Counted from the stretch's first letter, positions 35,688 to 43,261 are shown. The stretch is DNA of 64,000 nucleotides from Halobacterium sp. R2-5 (GCF_011734195.1 NZ_JAANTH010000001.1:992001-1056000), one strand, 5' to 3'. Numbers and translations: made by a program. The notes: generated by a model not told the origin, from the sequence alone.

Positions 35688-36019
35688 CGCCGGTCACCTC
35701 CTGCGGGCGTCCGGGAGACCGAGCGCGCGTACCAGACCGCCGCGATGACGAGCCCCGCCATCGCGACGTCGAGGCCGTGTTCGAGGACGTGGTGGACGTC
35801 ACCCGCGAGCAGGCCGCCGACGCTCGCCCCCGCGACCACCGAGCGCGCCAGCAGCGTGGCGAGTGCGAGCGCGACAAGCAGGTACGGCCGCGAGCGCCGG
35901 CGCAGGAACGCCGCCAGCGCTGCGCCCGTGAGCACGGCCGACGCCACGCCCGCGGCGGCGAGCGCGAGCACAAGCGGGACGTCCAAGCCCGCGGTCTGTG
36001 CGTGCGCGACGGGAATCAC
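35684..36019 (-). CDS. Four-TM membrane protein (DUF7471-like)
   Basis: 111 residues, about three to four hydrophobic segments (LVLALAAAGVASAVLTGAAL, YLLVALALATLLARSVVAGA and a C-terminal one). A His pair in DVHHVLEHGLD between helices is notable. It resembles a haloarchaeal family I associate with DUF7471, often next to an HTH gene. It is first in a two-gene operon with the regulator. The membrane protein may pass a signal to the regulator; this is speculation from pairing. Confidence 0.75.
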   Translation of the reverse strand: MIPVAHAQTAGLDVPLVLALAAAGVASAVLTGAALAAFLRRRSRPYLLVALALATLLARSVVAGASVGGLLAGDVHHVLEHGLDVAMAGLVIAAVWYARSVSRTPAGGDRR

Positions 36020-36128
36020 GCTCGACAGTTAGCAGTCGGCACGTGTAGGTGTTCGGTTCGCCGCCTCCGTACGCCGTGATAACACGACAACGGGCAATGC
36101 TTAACAACCGCCGCGGTAATTCTTCGGT

Positions 36129-36533
36129 ATGGACGATATTTTCGTCGGCCGCCTGATGTCGGACGGCCTCCACACGGTGACGCCGGACACGTTCGTCGAA
36201 GACGCTGCGGAGCTCATGCTCGACGAGGGTATCGGCTCGGTCGTCGTCGTCGACGAGGACGGCCACCTCGAAGGCATCCTCACCAACACCGACTTCGTCA
36301 CCATCGTCGCGAAGAGCAAGCCGAAGGCCCGCACCACCGTCGAGCGCTACATGACCACCGACGTCGTCACCGCGGGCGTCCAGGACTCCATCCGCGACGT
36401 CGCCGACGCGATGATCGAACGGGGCTTCCACCACATGCCCGTCGTCGACGACGACGGCACCGCCATCGGCATGATCACCACGACGGACCTCGCGTCCTAC
36501 ATCTCCACCGTCCAGACGCCCAGTCCCGCCTGA
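36129..36533 (+). CDS. Stand-alone CBS-domain protein
   Basis: 134 residues made of two CBS motifs: residues ~8-60 (VGRLMSDGLHTVTPDTFVED, GSVVVVDEDGHLEGILTNTD) and ~70-130 (ERYMTTDVVTAGVQDSIRDV, GMITTTDLASY). Such proteins bind adenosyl ligands and act as regulatory modules. A TATA-like box GCTTAACAA at 36099-36107 lies about 26 bases before the ATG, implying a leaderless mRNA. It stands alone between divergent and co-directional genes. The partner protein is unknown. Confidence 0.93.
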   Translation: MDDIFVGRLMSDGLHTVTPDTFVEDAAELMLDEGIGSVVVVDEDGHLEGILTNTDFVTIVAKSKPKARTTVERYMTTDVVTAGVQDSIRDVADAMIERGFHHMPVVDDDGTAIGMITTTDLASYISTVQTPSPA

Positions 36534-36631
36534 CACGGCGCCCGGATCGCCTCGACGCCTCGAACCACCCGCGGGCGTCAGGGTTGCCGCTTTCGCGACT
36601 GTTATCTGCGCGGTTCGGCGACGATTCGTGC

Positions 36632-37099
36632 GTGAAGACACGGACGCTCGCGTGCGATTTCGACGACGCGCGACTGCTGGTGAAGGGCGCCCTGGAGTTC
36701 GTCGAGGGCGTCGAGACCTACTACGAGGAGGCCGAGGGGGTCGTCGTCGCGAAGACCGGATTCCGGTTCGGCGTGCTCACCTCCAGTTACGGCGAGACCA
36801 TCACCGTGCAACTGCGCGCGGTCGACGACGAGACTACCGAGGTCACGGTCGTCGCCGAGAAGAACGTCGGCCTCGACGTCGGCGCGAACCCCGAGAAGTT
36901 CGTGCTGGCGTTCCTCGACCGGCTCGACGCGCTCGCGGACTCCCCGATGGAGGACGCCGTCGCCGTCGTGGACGACCGCACCCGCGACGGCACCAAGGAG
37001 GTCGCGGACCCGAGCCAGCAGGCCGACGGGACCACCGTCCTCGCGGTCGTCCTCGCCGCCATCTTCGCGTTCTTCCTGCTGACAATCCTCGCCATCTGA
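36632..37099 (+). CDS. Tail-anchored protein of unknown function
   Basis: 155 residues. An N-terminal alpha/beta domain (KTRTLACDFDDARLLVKGAL, then beta strands FGVLTSSYGETITVQLR and TEVTVVAEKNVG) resembles an SRPBCC/AHA1-like or small sensor fold, but I do not recognise the family. A linker is followed by one C-terminal membrane segment (VLAVVLAAIFAFFLLTILAI), so the domain would face the cytoplasm. GTG 36632 is chosen because GTTATC at 36601-36606 lies 28 bases upstream. First gene of a three-gene operon. Confidence 0.7.
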   Translation: MKTRTLACDFDDARLLVKGALEFVEGVETYYEEAEGVVVAKTGFRFGVLTSSYGETITVQLRAVDDETTEVTVVAEKNVGLDVGANPEKFVLAFLDRLDALADSPMEDAVAVVDDRTRDGTKEVADPSQQADGTTVLAVVLAAIFAFFLLTILAI

Positions 37100-37101
37100 C
37101 T

Positions 37102-37800
37102 ATGTCACTGAAAACACTCGGCGCCGCGGGACTGGTTCTCGCGGTCCTGCTGTTCCTGCTCGCGGCCGCCCAGCCAGCGACCGTCTCGGAGTCCTCGACG
37201 GCGTGCGTCGACTCGACGTACTACCAGGACTGCTCGACGGTCAGCTACGAACGCCCGAACCCCCAGCGCGCCCAGCTCTTCTCCGCCGCCGGCGTCGTCT
37301 TCGTGCTGAGTCTCGTCACGTACGGCGTCGGCGCCGCGCGCTCCTCCGGGGACGGCTCGGGAGGCGGTGACGGCCCACAGCCCGGGACGGCCTCCGTCGA
37401 CTCGGGCGGCACCGACACGCTCCGCGAACAGCTCGCAGCCCGCCAGTCCGAACGCGGGGACGACGCGGTGAACGCGGAGGCGACCACGGGAGCGGCCGAG
37501 CGAGCGCACTCGCCACCGGCAGCCGGAACGGCGGCCGCCGAATCGGAGCCCGAATCCAGTGAGCTGGCGGGCGCCGACGCCGAATACGGACGAGACAGAG
37601 ACGCGCTCGTCTCGCCGACCGCCGGGGTCGTCGGGAGCGCGCTCGCCAGCGCGTTCGTCCTGAGCTGGCTGGTCGACTGGGTGACGTACGTCGACAGCGC
37701 GGTCGCACAAACGCTGCTGTTCGCGCTGTTCGCCGTGCCCGGCGTCGCCCTCTACCACCGGTACGGCGGCGCCGGCCGCACGCCGGAGGTGAACGACTGA
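37102..37800 (+). CDS. Membrane protein of unknown function
   Basis: 232 residues. Two N-terminal hydrophobic segments (about 5-23 and 58-76) flank a ~35-residue loop with two Cys (TACVDSTYYQDCSTV) that could form an extracytoplasmic disulfide. A long low-complexity Gly/Ser/Ala/Glu linker (80-165) leads to two further C-terminal membrane segments. ATG 37102 lies two bases after the preceding stop. Its TGA overlaps the ATG of the next gene by one base. No family recognised; the operon context suggests an envelope complex. Confidence 0.7.
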   Translation: MSLKTLGAAGLVLAVLLFLLAAAQPATVSESSTACVDSTYYQDCSTVSYERPNPQRAQLFSAAGVVFVLSLVTYGVGAARSSGDGSGGGDGPQPGTASVDSGGTDTLREQLAARQSERGDDAVNAEATTGAAERAHSPPAAGTAAAESEPESSELAGADAEYGRDRDALVSPTAGVVGSALASAFVLSWLVDWVTYVDSAVAQTLLFALFAVPGVALYHRYGGAGRTPEVND

Positions 37801-38981
37801 TGGACCGCCGTTCGTTCCTGCGGTCGATGGGACTCGGCGTCGGCGCGAGCGCGCTCGTCGGCGCGTCCCCGCTCAACCCCCTCGATTCGCGGCCGGCACC
37901 CGACTCGTCGACCGACACGACCCCGGAGCCGACCTCGACGACCACGGCGGAGCCGACGACCGCCGCGCCCCCCGAGCACTACCGCTGGACCCGCGACCTC
38001 TACGGGACGGTCCGCGGACTGGTCACGGACGGCGCGGGCGAAGAGCTGTACGTCTCCATCGGGCGCAACGTCTACCGGCTCGCCGCCGACAGCGGAGACG
38101 TCGACTGGCAGGCCGAGTCCGAGCAGACCGTCGAAGCGCCGGTCGCGCTCGGCGAGTCCGCCGCGTTCGCGGTCGGCGACGAGGGGCGGCTGCTCTCGAT
38201 CGCTCGATCGTCCGGCGACCGGAACTGGTTCGAGGACGTCTACGTGTACCGGGCGGCGCGACCGCGCGTCTACGACGGCACCGTCGTCGTGCTCGGCCAG
38301 CGCGTCCACGGCTTCGAAGCCGACTCCGGCGACCACCAGTGGCAGTCCGAACAGACGTTCACGACGCCGGGCGCGCTCCGTGACGACGGGTTCCTCTACG
38401 TCGGCTCCGGGCGCACGTTCGCGAAACTCGACCTCGCGGACGGCTCGACGGTCTGGGAGTGGGACGACCGCGACCACCTCGACATGCCGAACGCGGGCTT
38501 CCGCCTCGACGCCGACCGCGGGCTCCTCTACGCGACGTACAACGGCACGCTGTTCGCCGTCGAGACCGAGACCGGCGACGTCGCCTGGCAGGCCGACGGC
38601 AACTACGTCCGCGCGCTCGACCTGTACGGCGACTACCTCCTCACCGTCACGGAGACCGACGCGGACAACACGAAGTTCTCCGCCATCGACCTCGACGAGC
38701 CCGCGGTCGCGTACGAGCAGATCGCGCCGCTTGACGTCGACGGCTGGTCGTACGGCCGCGTGACGACGTCGCTGGCGGCCCACGACTCGTACGCAGTCGC
38801 CGGCACCGACACCGGCCACCTCGTCGCGCTCGACGCCGCGTCCGGCCGCCTCGTCGGCGCGACGGCCGTCGCCGAGGACTCGCTCGCTCGCCTCCACGTC
38901 GACGGCGACGCCGCGTTCGTCTCCGGCAGCGGGTTCCTGCGCAGCGTCGACCTCGCGACCGCGAGTCTCACGGACACCTGA
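37800..38981 (+). CDS. Tat-exported PQQ-like beta-propeller protein
   Basis: 393 residues. Tat signal MDRRSFLRSMGLGVGAS, a Thr/Pro-rich linker (about 40-60) and a WD40/PQQ-like beta-propeller built from repeats such as LYVSIGRNVYRLAADSGDVDW, VHGFEADSGDHQW and LFAVETETGDVAWQ. The tryptophan-docking repeats resemble BamB or quinoprotein dehydrogenases, but no catalytic residues stand out, so a binding or scaffold role is more likely than an enzyme. Third gene of the 36.6-39.0 kb operon, coupled by an overlapping TGATG. Confidence 0.82.
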   Translation: MDRRSFLRSMGLGVGASALVGASPLNPLDSRPAPDSSTDTTPEPTSTTTAEPTTAAPPEHYRWTRDLYGTVRGLVTDGAGEELYVSIGRNVYRLAADSGDVDWQAESEQTVEAPVALGESAAFAVGDEGRLLSIARSSGDRNWFEDVYVYRAARPRVYDGTVVVLGQRVHGFEADSGDHQWQSEQTFTTPGALRDDGFLYVGSGRTFAKLDLADGSTVWEWDDRDHLDMPNAGFRLDADRGLLYATYNGTLFAVETETGDVAWQADGNYVRALDLYGDYLLTVTETDADNTKFSAIDLDEPAVAYEQIAPLDVDGWSYGRVTTSLAAHDSYAVAGTDTGHLVALDAASGRLVGATAVAEDSLARLHVDGDAAFVSGSGFLRSVDLATASLTDT

Positions 38982-39013
38982 GCCGGGACCCGGAGAGAGC
39001 CGAGGAGGAGCCA

Positions 39014-40213
39014 TCAGTCGCCGTCGGTGACGAGCAGCCAGACGGCGAGCGCGGCGGCGAGCGCGAGCGAGACGAACAGCACGCCGAACGCCGTGCGGAA
39101 CCCCGCGTCCTCGGAGACCACTCCGACCACGGCGGGTGCGACGGCGCCCGCGCCCATCAGGATCGTGCGCGCGACGCCGAGGCCGCCGCCCGCCAGCGAG
39201 TCTGGCACCACGTCGACGAGGTAGACGCCGCGCACGGGCCGGAAACCGTGGCTCCCGAGGCCGAACGCGACGACGGTCGCGCCGAGCACGACCGGCGAGC
39301 GCCCGGCGACGAGCAGCCCCAGCAGGCCGCCGGTCGCGAGCGCGAGCGTGCCGACGACGACCGCGAGCGGGCTGAATCGGTCGCTCAGCTCGCCCGTGGT
39401 GAGCTGGACGAGACTGACCGCGAACAGCACGCTGTACAGCAGGCTCGCGGTGGCGCTGTCGAGACCCGCTGCGTCCGCGAGGTACAGCGGGAGGAACGCC
39501 ACGACGCCGTTGTACGCGAACGAGAACCCGACGGTGACCAGCAGGAACACGGCGAAGCGGCGGTCCGCGAGCAGCGCGCGGTAGTCGGCGAGCGCGATTG
39601 TCCCCTCCTCGCTCGCGTTCTCGGGCGTCTCGGCGTCGTCGCGCCTGCCGGCGTCGTCGGGCGTCCGCAGCCAGAACGCGCTCGCGAGAACGAGCGCCAG
39701 TACGCCGGCGCCGAGGAAGAGCGCGCGCCACCCCGGGTCGTCCGCGACCGCGACGACGACCGCCGGCGCGACCACGCCCCCGAACGCTCCGAACGTGTCG
39801 TGGACGCCGAGCGCGCGCCCGCGCCGCGACGGGTACAGCGTCGACAGCAAGTCCACCGCGACCGTCTTGTGGACGCCCGTCCCGAACCCCACGAGCACCA
39901 TCCCGCCGACCAGCACCGCCAGCGGCACCGGCGCAGCCAGCACCAGCGCCGCCACCCCCGTCACTGCCACGCCCCCGGCGACGACGCGGGCCGGTCCGAG
40001 GCGGTCGGCGACCACGCCCGCCGGGAACTGCAGGAGCGCGTACACCAGCATCATCGTCGTGAACGCTGCGCCCAGCACGCCGTTCGAGACACCGTAGAGG
40101 CTCCGCAACTGCGGGAACAGCGGCGGGAACGCGTACCGCAGGAACTTCGCGAGGAACCAGACGCCGGCGGTCAGCAACAGGATGTCGAAGCCGGGCCGGG
40201 TCTGGTCGGTCAT
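39014..40213 (-). CDS. MFS transporter
   Basis: 399 residues, about 12 membrane segments, with the MFS motif A variant GVVADRLGPARVV between TM2 and TM3 and a charged central loop (DDAGRRDDAETPENASEEG). N-terminal segment GFDILLLTAGVWFLAKFLRYAFPPLF recalls the nitrate/formate or sugar-phosphate branches but the substrate is undetermined. ATG 40213 is preferred; a TATA-like box on the minus strand lies about 40244-40252, giving a leader of only a few bases. An inverted repeat TACAC/GTGTA (40297-40313) lies further upstream. Confidence 0.88.
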   Translation of the reverse strand: MTDQTRPGFDILLLTAGVWFLAKFLRYAFPPLFPQLRSLYGVSNGVLGAAFTTMMLVYALLQFPAGVVADRLGPARVVAGGVAVTGVAALVLAAPVPLAVLVGGMVLVGFGTGVHKTVAVDLLSTLYPSRRGRALGVHDTFGAFGGVVAPAVVVAVADDPGWRALFLGAGVLALVLASAFWLRTPDDAGRRDDAETPENASEEGTIALADYRALLADRRFAVFLLVTVGFSFAYNGVVAFLPLYLADAAGLDSATASLLYSVLFAVSLVQLTTGELSDRFSPLAVVVGTLALATGGLLGLLVAGRSPVVLGATVVAFGLGSHGFRPVRGVYLVDVVPDSLAGGGLGVARTILMGAGAVAPAVVGVVSEDAGFRTAFGVLFVSLALAAALAVWLLVTDGD

Positions 40214-40377
40214 CGCGTGCCCTCGTCGTTGGAGGGTCGGCGGCAAAATACATCGGGGGTTACGGACTCTACCAGTGAAAACGATTGTAGCCACGTTACA
40301 CAATCACAGTGTAGGCTCGTCGGGACCGGTCGAAACCGAAGGGTTCGCGAGGGCCGCAGCCTGGCTTCGCTCGTCTG

Positions 40378-40392
40378 CGGGATTTGAACCCG
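40378..40392 (-). repeat. 15-base T-arm copy, same orientation as tRNA-Ala
   Basis: CGGGATTTGAACCCG is identical to positions 40530-40544, the T-stem and loop of tRNA-Ala on the minus strand. No acceptor or anticodon sequence accompanies it, so it is not a tRNA. It lies 3' of the tRNA. Confidence 0.65.
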
Positions 40393-40442
40393 GAACCAGA
40401 CGTTCCTGCTCGCTTCGCTGCGCGGGCTGCGACTGGTAGGGC

Positions 40443-40455
40443 TTCAAATCCCGAC
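40443..40455 (+). repeat. 13-base T-arm copy, inverted relative to tRNA-Ala
   Basis: TTCAAATCCCGAC matches the reverse complement of 40528-40540, so this fragment points opposite to the tRNA. Together with the copy at 40378-40392 it forms an inverted pair 50 bases apart. Confidence 0.6.
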
Positions 40456-40520
40456 TTCGCCACTACGAACCAGTCACCGCGAGCGACACACCAGTCGCTC
40501 GCGGGTGACGTCGGTAGAAG

Positions 40521-40592
40521 TGGACTCGTCGGGATTTGAACCCGAGGCCTTCCCCGTGCCAGGGGGATGATCTACCACTGATCTACGAGCCC
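40521..40592 (-). tRNA. tRNA-Ala (anticodon GGC)
   Basis: A 72-base cloverleaf read on the minus strand. Acceptor GGGCTCG pairs with CGAGTCC (one G-U pair); D-stem GATC/GATC; anticodon arm TCCCC-CTGGCAC-GGGGA with anticodon GGC complementary to 40558-40560; variable AGGCC; T-arm TCGGG-TTCAAAT-CCCGA; discriminator A; CCA not encoded. No intron. A TATA-like TTTATC (minus strand, 40625-40630) lies about 35 bases upstream of the 5' end. Confidence 0.97.
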
Positions 40593-40673
40593 TCGAACGC
40601 AGTCACACGTTGCCCGGGGTCGTTGATAAACCCCGCGATTCGCGGGCAGGCGGCCGTGCGGAGAGATGGAAAC

Positions 40674-40681
40674 CCTTTACG
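40674..40681 (+). promoter_or_regulatory. Probable promoter of the rps15 operon
   Basis: The sequence ACCCTTTACG after a purine-rich GGAGAGATGGAA looks like a TATA box with BRE. It lies about 165 bases before the rps15 ATG, which would give a leader of roughly 140 bases containing two hairpins. Confidence 0.4.
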
Positions 40682-40747
40682 TCCCCGAGCGTGTTCTCGC
40701 CTGTAGGGAACCACACGGCCGTAGATCCGACTGCGCGCCGCGGGCTT

Positions 40748-40812
40748 GACGCGTCTCGCGTCCGCCGGCGGGGCTTGGGACTGCGGTAGTGTTCCGGCAC
40801 CGTCTGGTGCCG
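40748..40812 (+). promoter_or_regulatory. Two stem-loops in the rps15 leader
   Basis: GACGCG-TCT-CGCGTC (40748-40762) and CGGCACC-GTCT-GGTGCCG (40795-40812) are perfect 6- and 7-base stems with small loops, followed 30 bases later by the rps15 ATG. Between them lies the palindrome CGCCGGCG (40763-40770). They could form a regulatory leader or a separate small RNA. Ribosomal protein S15 autoregulates through a leader fold in bacteria; an archaeal equivalent is inference. Confidence 0.4.
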
Positions 40813-40842
40813 TCAGCGTTTCGTGTAGTTCCAATCCGAACA

Positions 40843-41307
40843 ATGGCACGAATGCACACGCGCCGCCGTGGGTCGTCCGGCTCGGACCGCCCGGCGGCAG
40901 ACGAACCACCGGAGTGGAGCGACGTAGACGAGGAAGCAATCGAGGACCGCGTGGTGGAGCTCGCCGAACAGGGGCACGACCCCTCGCAGATCGGCCTGAA
41001 GCTCCGCGACGAGGGCGTGCAGGGCACGCCCGTCCCGGACGTGAAGCTGGCGACGGGGAAGAAGGTCACCGAGATTCTGGAGGAGAACGACGCCGAGCCC
41101 GAGCTCCCGGAGGACTTCCGTAACCTCCTGGAGAAGGCGGTTCGGCTGCGCGAGCACGTCCAGGAGAACGGGCAGGACCACCAGAACAAGCGCGCGCTGC
41201 AGAACACGGAGTCGAAGCTCCGTCGGCTCGCCAACTACTACCGCGGCGACGAGCTCGACCAGGACTTCAAGTACTCCTACGAGAAGGCGAAGGAGCTCCT
41301 CGAATAG
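40843..41307 (+). CDS. rps15: 30S ribosomal protein S15 (uS15)
   Basis: 154-residue archaeal/eukaryotic-type uS15, a primary binder of the 16S rRNA central domain. The archaeal N-terminal extension MARMHTRRRGSSGSDRP is followed by PEWSDVDEEAIEDRVVELA, GLKLRDEGVQGTPVPDVK and the conserved helical core DFRNLLEKAVRLREHVQENG and SKLRRLANYYR. ATG 40843 matches homologues. First gene of a tight operon: the RecJ-like gene starts at the base after its stop codon. Confidence 0.97.
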   Translation: MARMHTRRRGSSGSDRPAADEPPEWSDVDEEAIEDRVVELAEQGHDPSQIGLKLRDEGVQGTPVPDVKLATGKKVTEILEENDAEPELPEDFRNLLEKAVRLREHVQENGQDHQNKRALQNTESKLRRLANYYRGDELDQDFKYSYEKAKELLE

Positions 41308-42372
41308 ATGGCGACGACGGGACGCACTGCGGCCGCGACCGAGCCCGACGCCGAGTCGGTGCTGAGCGACGCGGACTTCGTTCGCGTGGCGGCGGCGCCG
41401 ACCGGCGGGAGCATCGCGGCGGCTGCGATGCTCGCCGACGCGTGCGAGGAGCGCGGCGTGCCGTACCAGGTGCGCGCGACTCGCGGCACGCCGGACTCGG
41501 AGGCGGCCGATGCGTCCCTCGTGGCAGTCGGCGTCGAGTCGCCGGCGGCCGACGCGGTGTTCGCAGAAGACGCGCCGAACGCGGCGTTCGACGCGGCACG
41601 AGCGGTCGGCGCGGACCCCGACCCGGTGCTCGCGTTCGCGGGCGCGCTCGCAGACGGCATCGAGCCGTCCGAGGACGTCCGAGACACCGCGGACCTGACG
41701 CGGCGGCCGGGCGTCGGGATTCCGACCGCGGACCTCGCGGCGGGCCTGGCGCACTCGACGCGCGTCCACGCGTCGTTCTCCGGGGACGAGCAGGCGGCGG
41801 GCGCGACGCTCGCCGAACTCGGCCTCCCGCCGGAGCTCGACGAGGCGGCGCGACGCAGACTCGCGTCCGTCGTCGCGCTCGACGCGACCGACGCCGGGAC
41901 GGCTCGCGCCGCGGACAGCGTCGCAGGCGTGCTCCGCCCGCACGAGACGCCCGACGGCCCCTTCGAGACGGTCGAGGGGTACGCGGACGTGCTCGGTGCG
42001 CTGGCGTGGGCGGCGCCCGGACTGGGCGTCGCGCTGGCGCTCGGCGCGGTCGACTCGCCGGCTGCGCTGGACGCGTGGCGCGACCACGCGAAAGCGGCGC
42101 ACGCGGCGGTCCGGCGCGCGGACCCGTCGCGGTACAGCGCGGTCGAGGTCGTCGAGGCCGACGCCGCGCAGCCGACCGTCGCGCGGCTCGTTCGGGACTA
42201 CCGCGCCCGCGAGCCCGCGGTGCTCGTCGTCGGCGACGACACCGGCGCACTCGCGACGACGGACGCGGACGCCCGCGACGTCCTCCCGAACGGCGCGGGG
42301 ACGTCGACGCTAGCCGTCGCGGACGCCGAACACGAAGCCGACCTCGTGGAGACAGTGCGGGGTGCGCTATGA
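41308..42372 (+). CDS. RecJ-like (DHH family) protein, probably inactive
   Basis: 354 residues. Position between rps15 and pcc1 and overall pattern (N-terminal Rossmann-like FVRVAAAPTGGSIAAAAMLA, RGVPYQVRATR, then ADLAAGLAHSTRVHASFSGD and a C-terminal DHHA1-like part) identify the haloarchaeal RecJ/GAN-like family. The catalytic DxDG motif is replaced by PTGG and no DHH is present, so nuclease activity is unlikely. Archaeal RecJ-like proteins associate with the GINS-MCM helicase or process DNA/RNA ends. Very Ala-rich. Start adjoins the rps15 stop; end overlaps pcc1 by four bases (ATGA). Confidence 0.75.
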   Translation: MATTGRTAAATEPDAESVLSDADFVRVAAAPTGGSIAAAAMLADACEERGVPYQVRATRGTPDSEAADASLVAVGVESPAADAVFAEDAPNAAFDAARAVGADPDPVLAFAGALADGIEPSEDVRDTADLTRRPGVGIPTADLAAGLAHSTRVHASFSGDEQAAGATLAELGLPPELDEAARRRLASVVALDATDAGTARAADSVAGVLRPHETPDGPFETVEGYADVLGALAWAAPGLGVALALGAVDSPAALDAWRDHAKAAHAAVRRADPSRYSAVEVVEADAAQPTVARLVRDYRAREPAVLVVGDDTGALATTDADARDVLPNGAGTSTLAVADAEHEADLVETVRGAL

Positions 42373-42608
42373 CGCGGGCGGCGACGATTCGCACCGAGGT
42401 ACCGGACCCCGGACTCGTCGCGGCCGCGGTCCGCCCCGACAACACCGCCGAGATGGACACGCGAGTCGAGGACGGCGGTGTCGTCACGCGCATCGAGCGC
42501 GACGACACCGGCGGCCTCCAGTCGACGGTCGACGACTACGTCGTGAACGTCACGGTGGCGACCGAAGTTGCACAGCACGCGAACCGACACACGACACACG
42601 AATCATGA
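42369..42608 (+). CDS. pcc1: KEOPS complex subunit Pcc1
   Basis: 79-residue dimerisation subunit of KEOPS, the complex that with Kae1 and Bud32 makes t6A37 in ANN-decoding tRNAs. Typical features: short alpha/beta fold with AAAVRPDNTAEMDTRVEDGG and the helix-forming LQSTVDDYVVNVTVATEVAQ. ATG overlaps the RecJ-like stop and the TGA overlaps the rps3ae ATG, so all three genes are translationally linked. The rps15-recJ-pcc1-rps3ae order is conserved in haloarchaea as far as I recall. Confidence 0.9.
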   Translation: MTRAATIRTEVPDPGLVAAAVRPDNTAEMDTRVEDGGVVTRIERDDTGGLQSTVDDYVVNVTVATEVAQHANRHTTHES

Positions 42609-43228
42609 GCGAACGTTCCGTATCCAAGCAGAACCAGGAGAAACGGTGGTACACCGTGCTCGCGCCGGAGGAGTTCGACCGGCAGGAGCTCGGCGAGACG
42701 CCCGCCGACGAGCCAGAACAGATCTACGACCGAACCATCGAGACGACGCTCGACGAACTCGTCGACGGCGGCGAGAACAACGTCAAGCTCACCTTCCAGG
42801 TGAACGACGTCGGCAGCGACACCGCCTCTACCGAGTTCGTCAAGCACGAGCTCACGCGCGACTACAAGCGTAGCCTCGTGCGCCGCGGCTCCTCGAAGAT
42901 CGGCGTGACCATCACGGTCCTCACGACGGACGACTACCGCTTGAAGGTCCAGCCGGTCGCGTACACCACGAAGCAGGCCGACCAGAGCCAGCAGAAGGCC
43001 ATCCGCCGAACGATGATCGACCTCGTGGAGGAGGCCGGCGAGGACCGCACGTTCGAGGCCCTCATCGACTCCATCATCGAGGGCCGGCTGTCCTCGGCGA
43101 TCTACGACGAGGCGAACACGATCTACCCGCTCCGCCGCGTGGAAGTCCAGAAGACGACGCTCGAAGCGCCGCCCGAGGAAGTCCACGAGGAGGAAGAGAC
43201 GTCGGTCGGCGTCGAGGACGACGCCTAA
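42605..43228 (+). CDS. rps3ae: 30S ribosomal protein S3Ae (eS1)
   Basis: 207-residue archaeal/eukaryotic-specific ribosomal protein eS1. Recognised from KRWYTVLAPEEFDRQELGET, the DELVDGGENNVKLTFQVNDV segment and IYPLRRVEVQKTTLE near the C-terminus, with a final acidic tail (EEVHEEEETSVGVEDDA). ATG 42605 overlaps the pcc1 stop. Last gene of the operon; a palindromic T-rich element follows 22 bases after the stop. Confidence 0.96.
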   Translation: MSERSVSKQNQEKRWYTVLAPEEFDRQELGETPADEPEQIYDRTIETTLDELVDGGENNVKLTFQVNDVGSDTASTEFVKHELTRDYKRSLVRRGSSKIGVTITVLTTDDYRLKVQPVAYTTKQADQSQQKAIRRTMIDLVEEAGEDRTFEALIDSIIEGRLSSAIYDEANTIYPLRRVEVQKTTLEAPPEEVHEEEETSVGVEDDA

Positions 43229-43249
43229 CCGCTCGCGTCACATCAACAC

Positions 43250-43261
43250 TTTTCGCGAAAA
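43250..43261. terminator. Palindromic terminator between convergent genes
   Basis: TTTTCGCGAAAA is a perfect 12-base palindrome between the rps3ae and halocyanin stop codons. It gives a T-run to transcripts from either side and so could end both. Confidence 0.45.

Larger units (their letters stand above)
40214..40520. other. Non-coding region between MFS gene and tRNA-Ala
   Basis: 307 bases without a convincing gene. It contains the MFS promoter, an inverted repeat TACAC-7 bases-GTGTA at 40297-40313 that might bind a regulator, GCTTCGCTCG-type palindromic sequence (40364-40430), and two stray T-arm copies of the neighbouring tRNA in opposite orientations. Confidence 0.65.
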
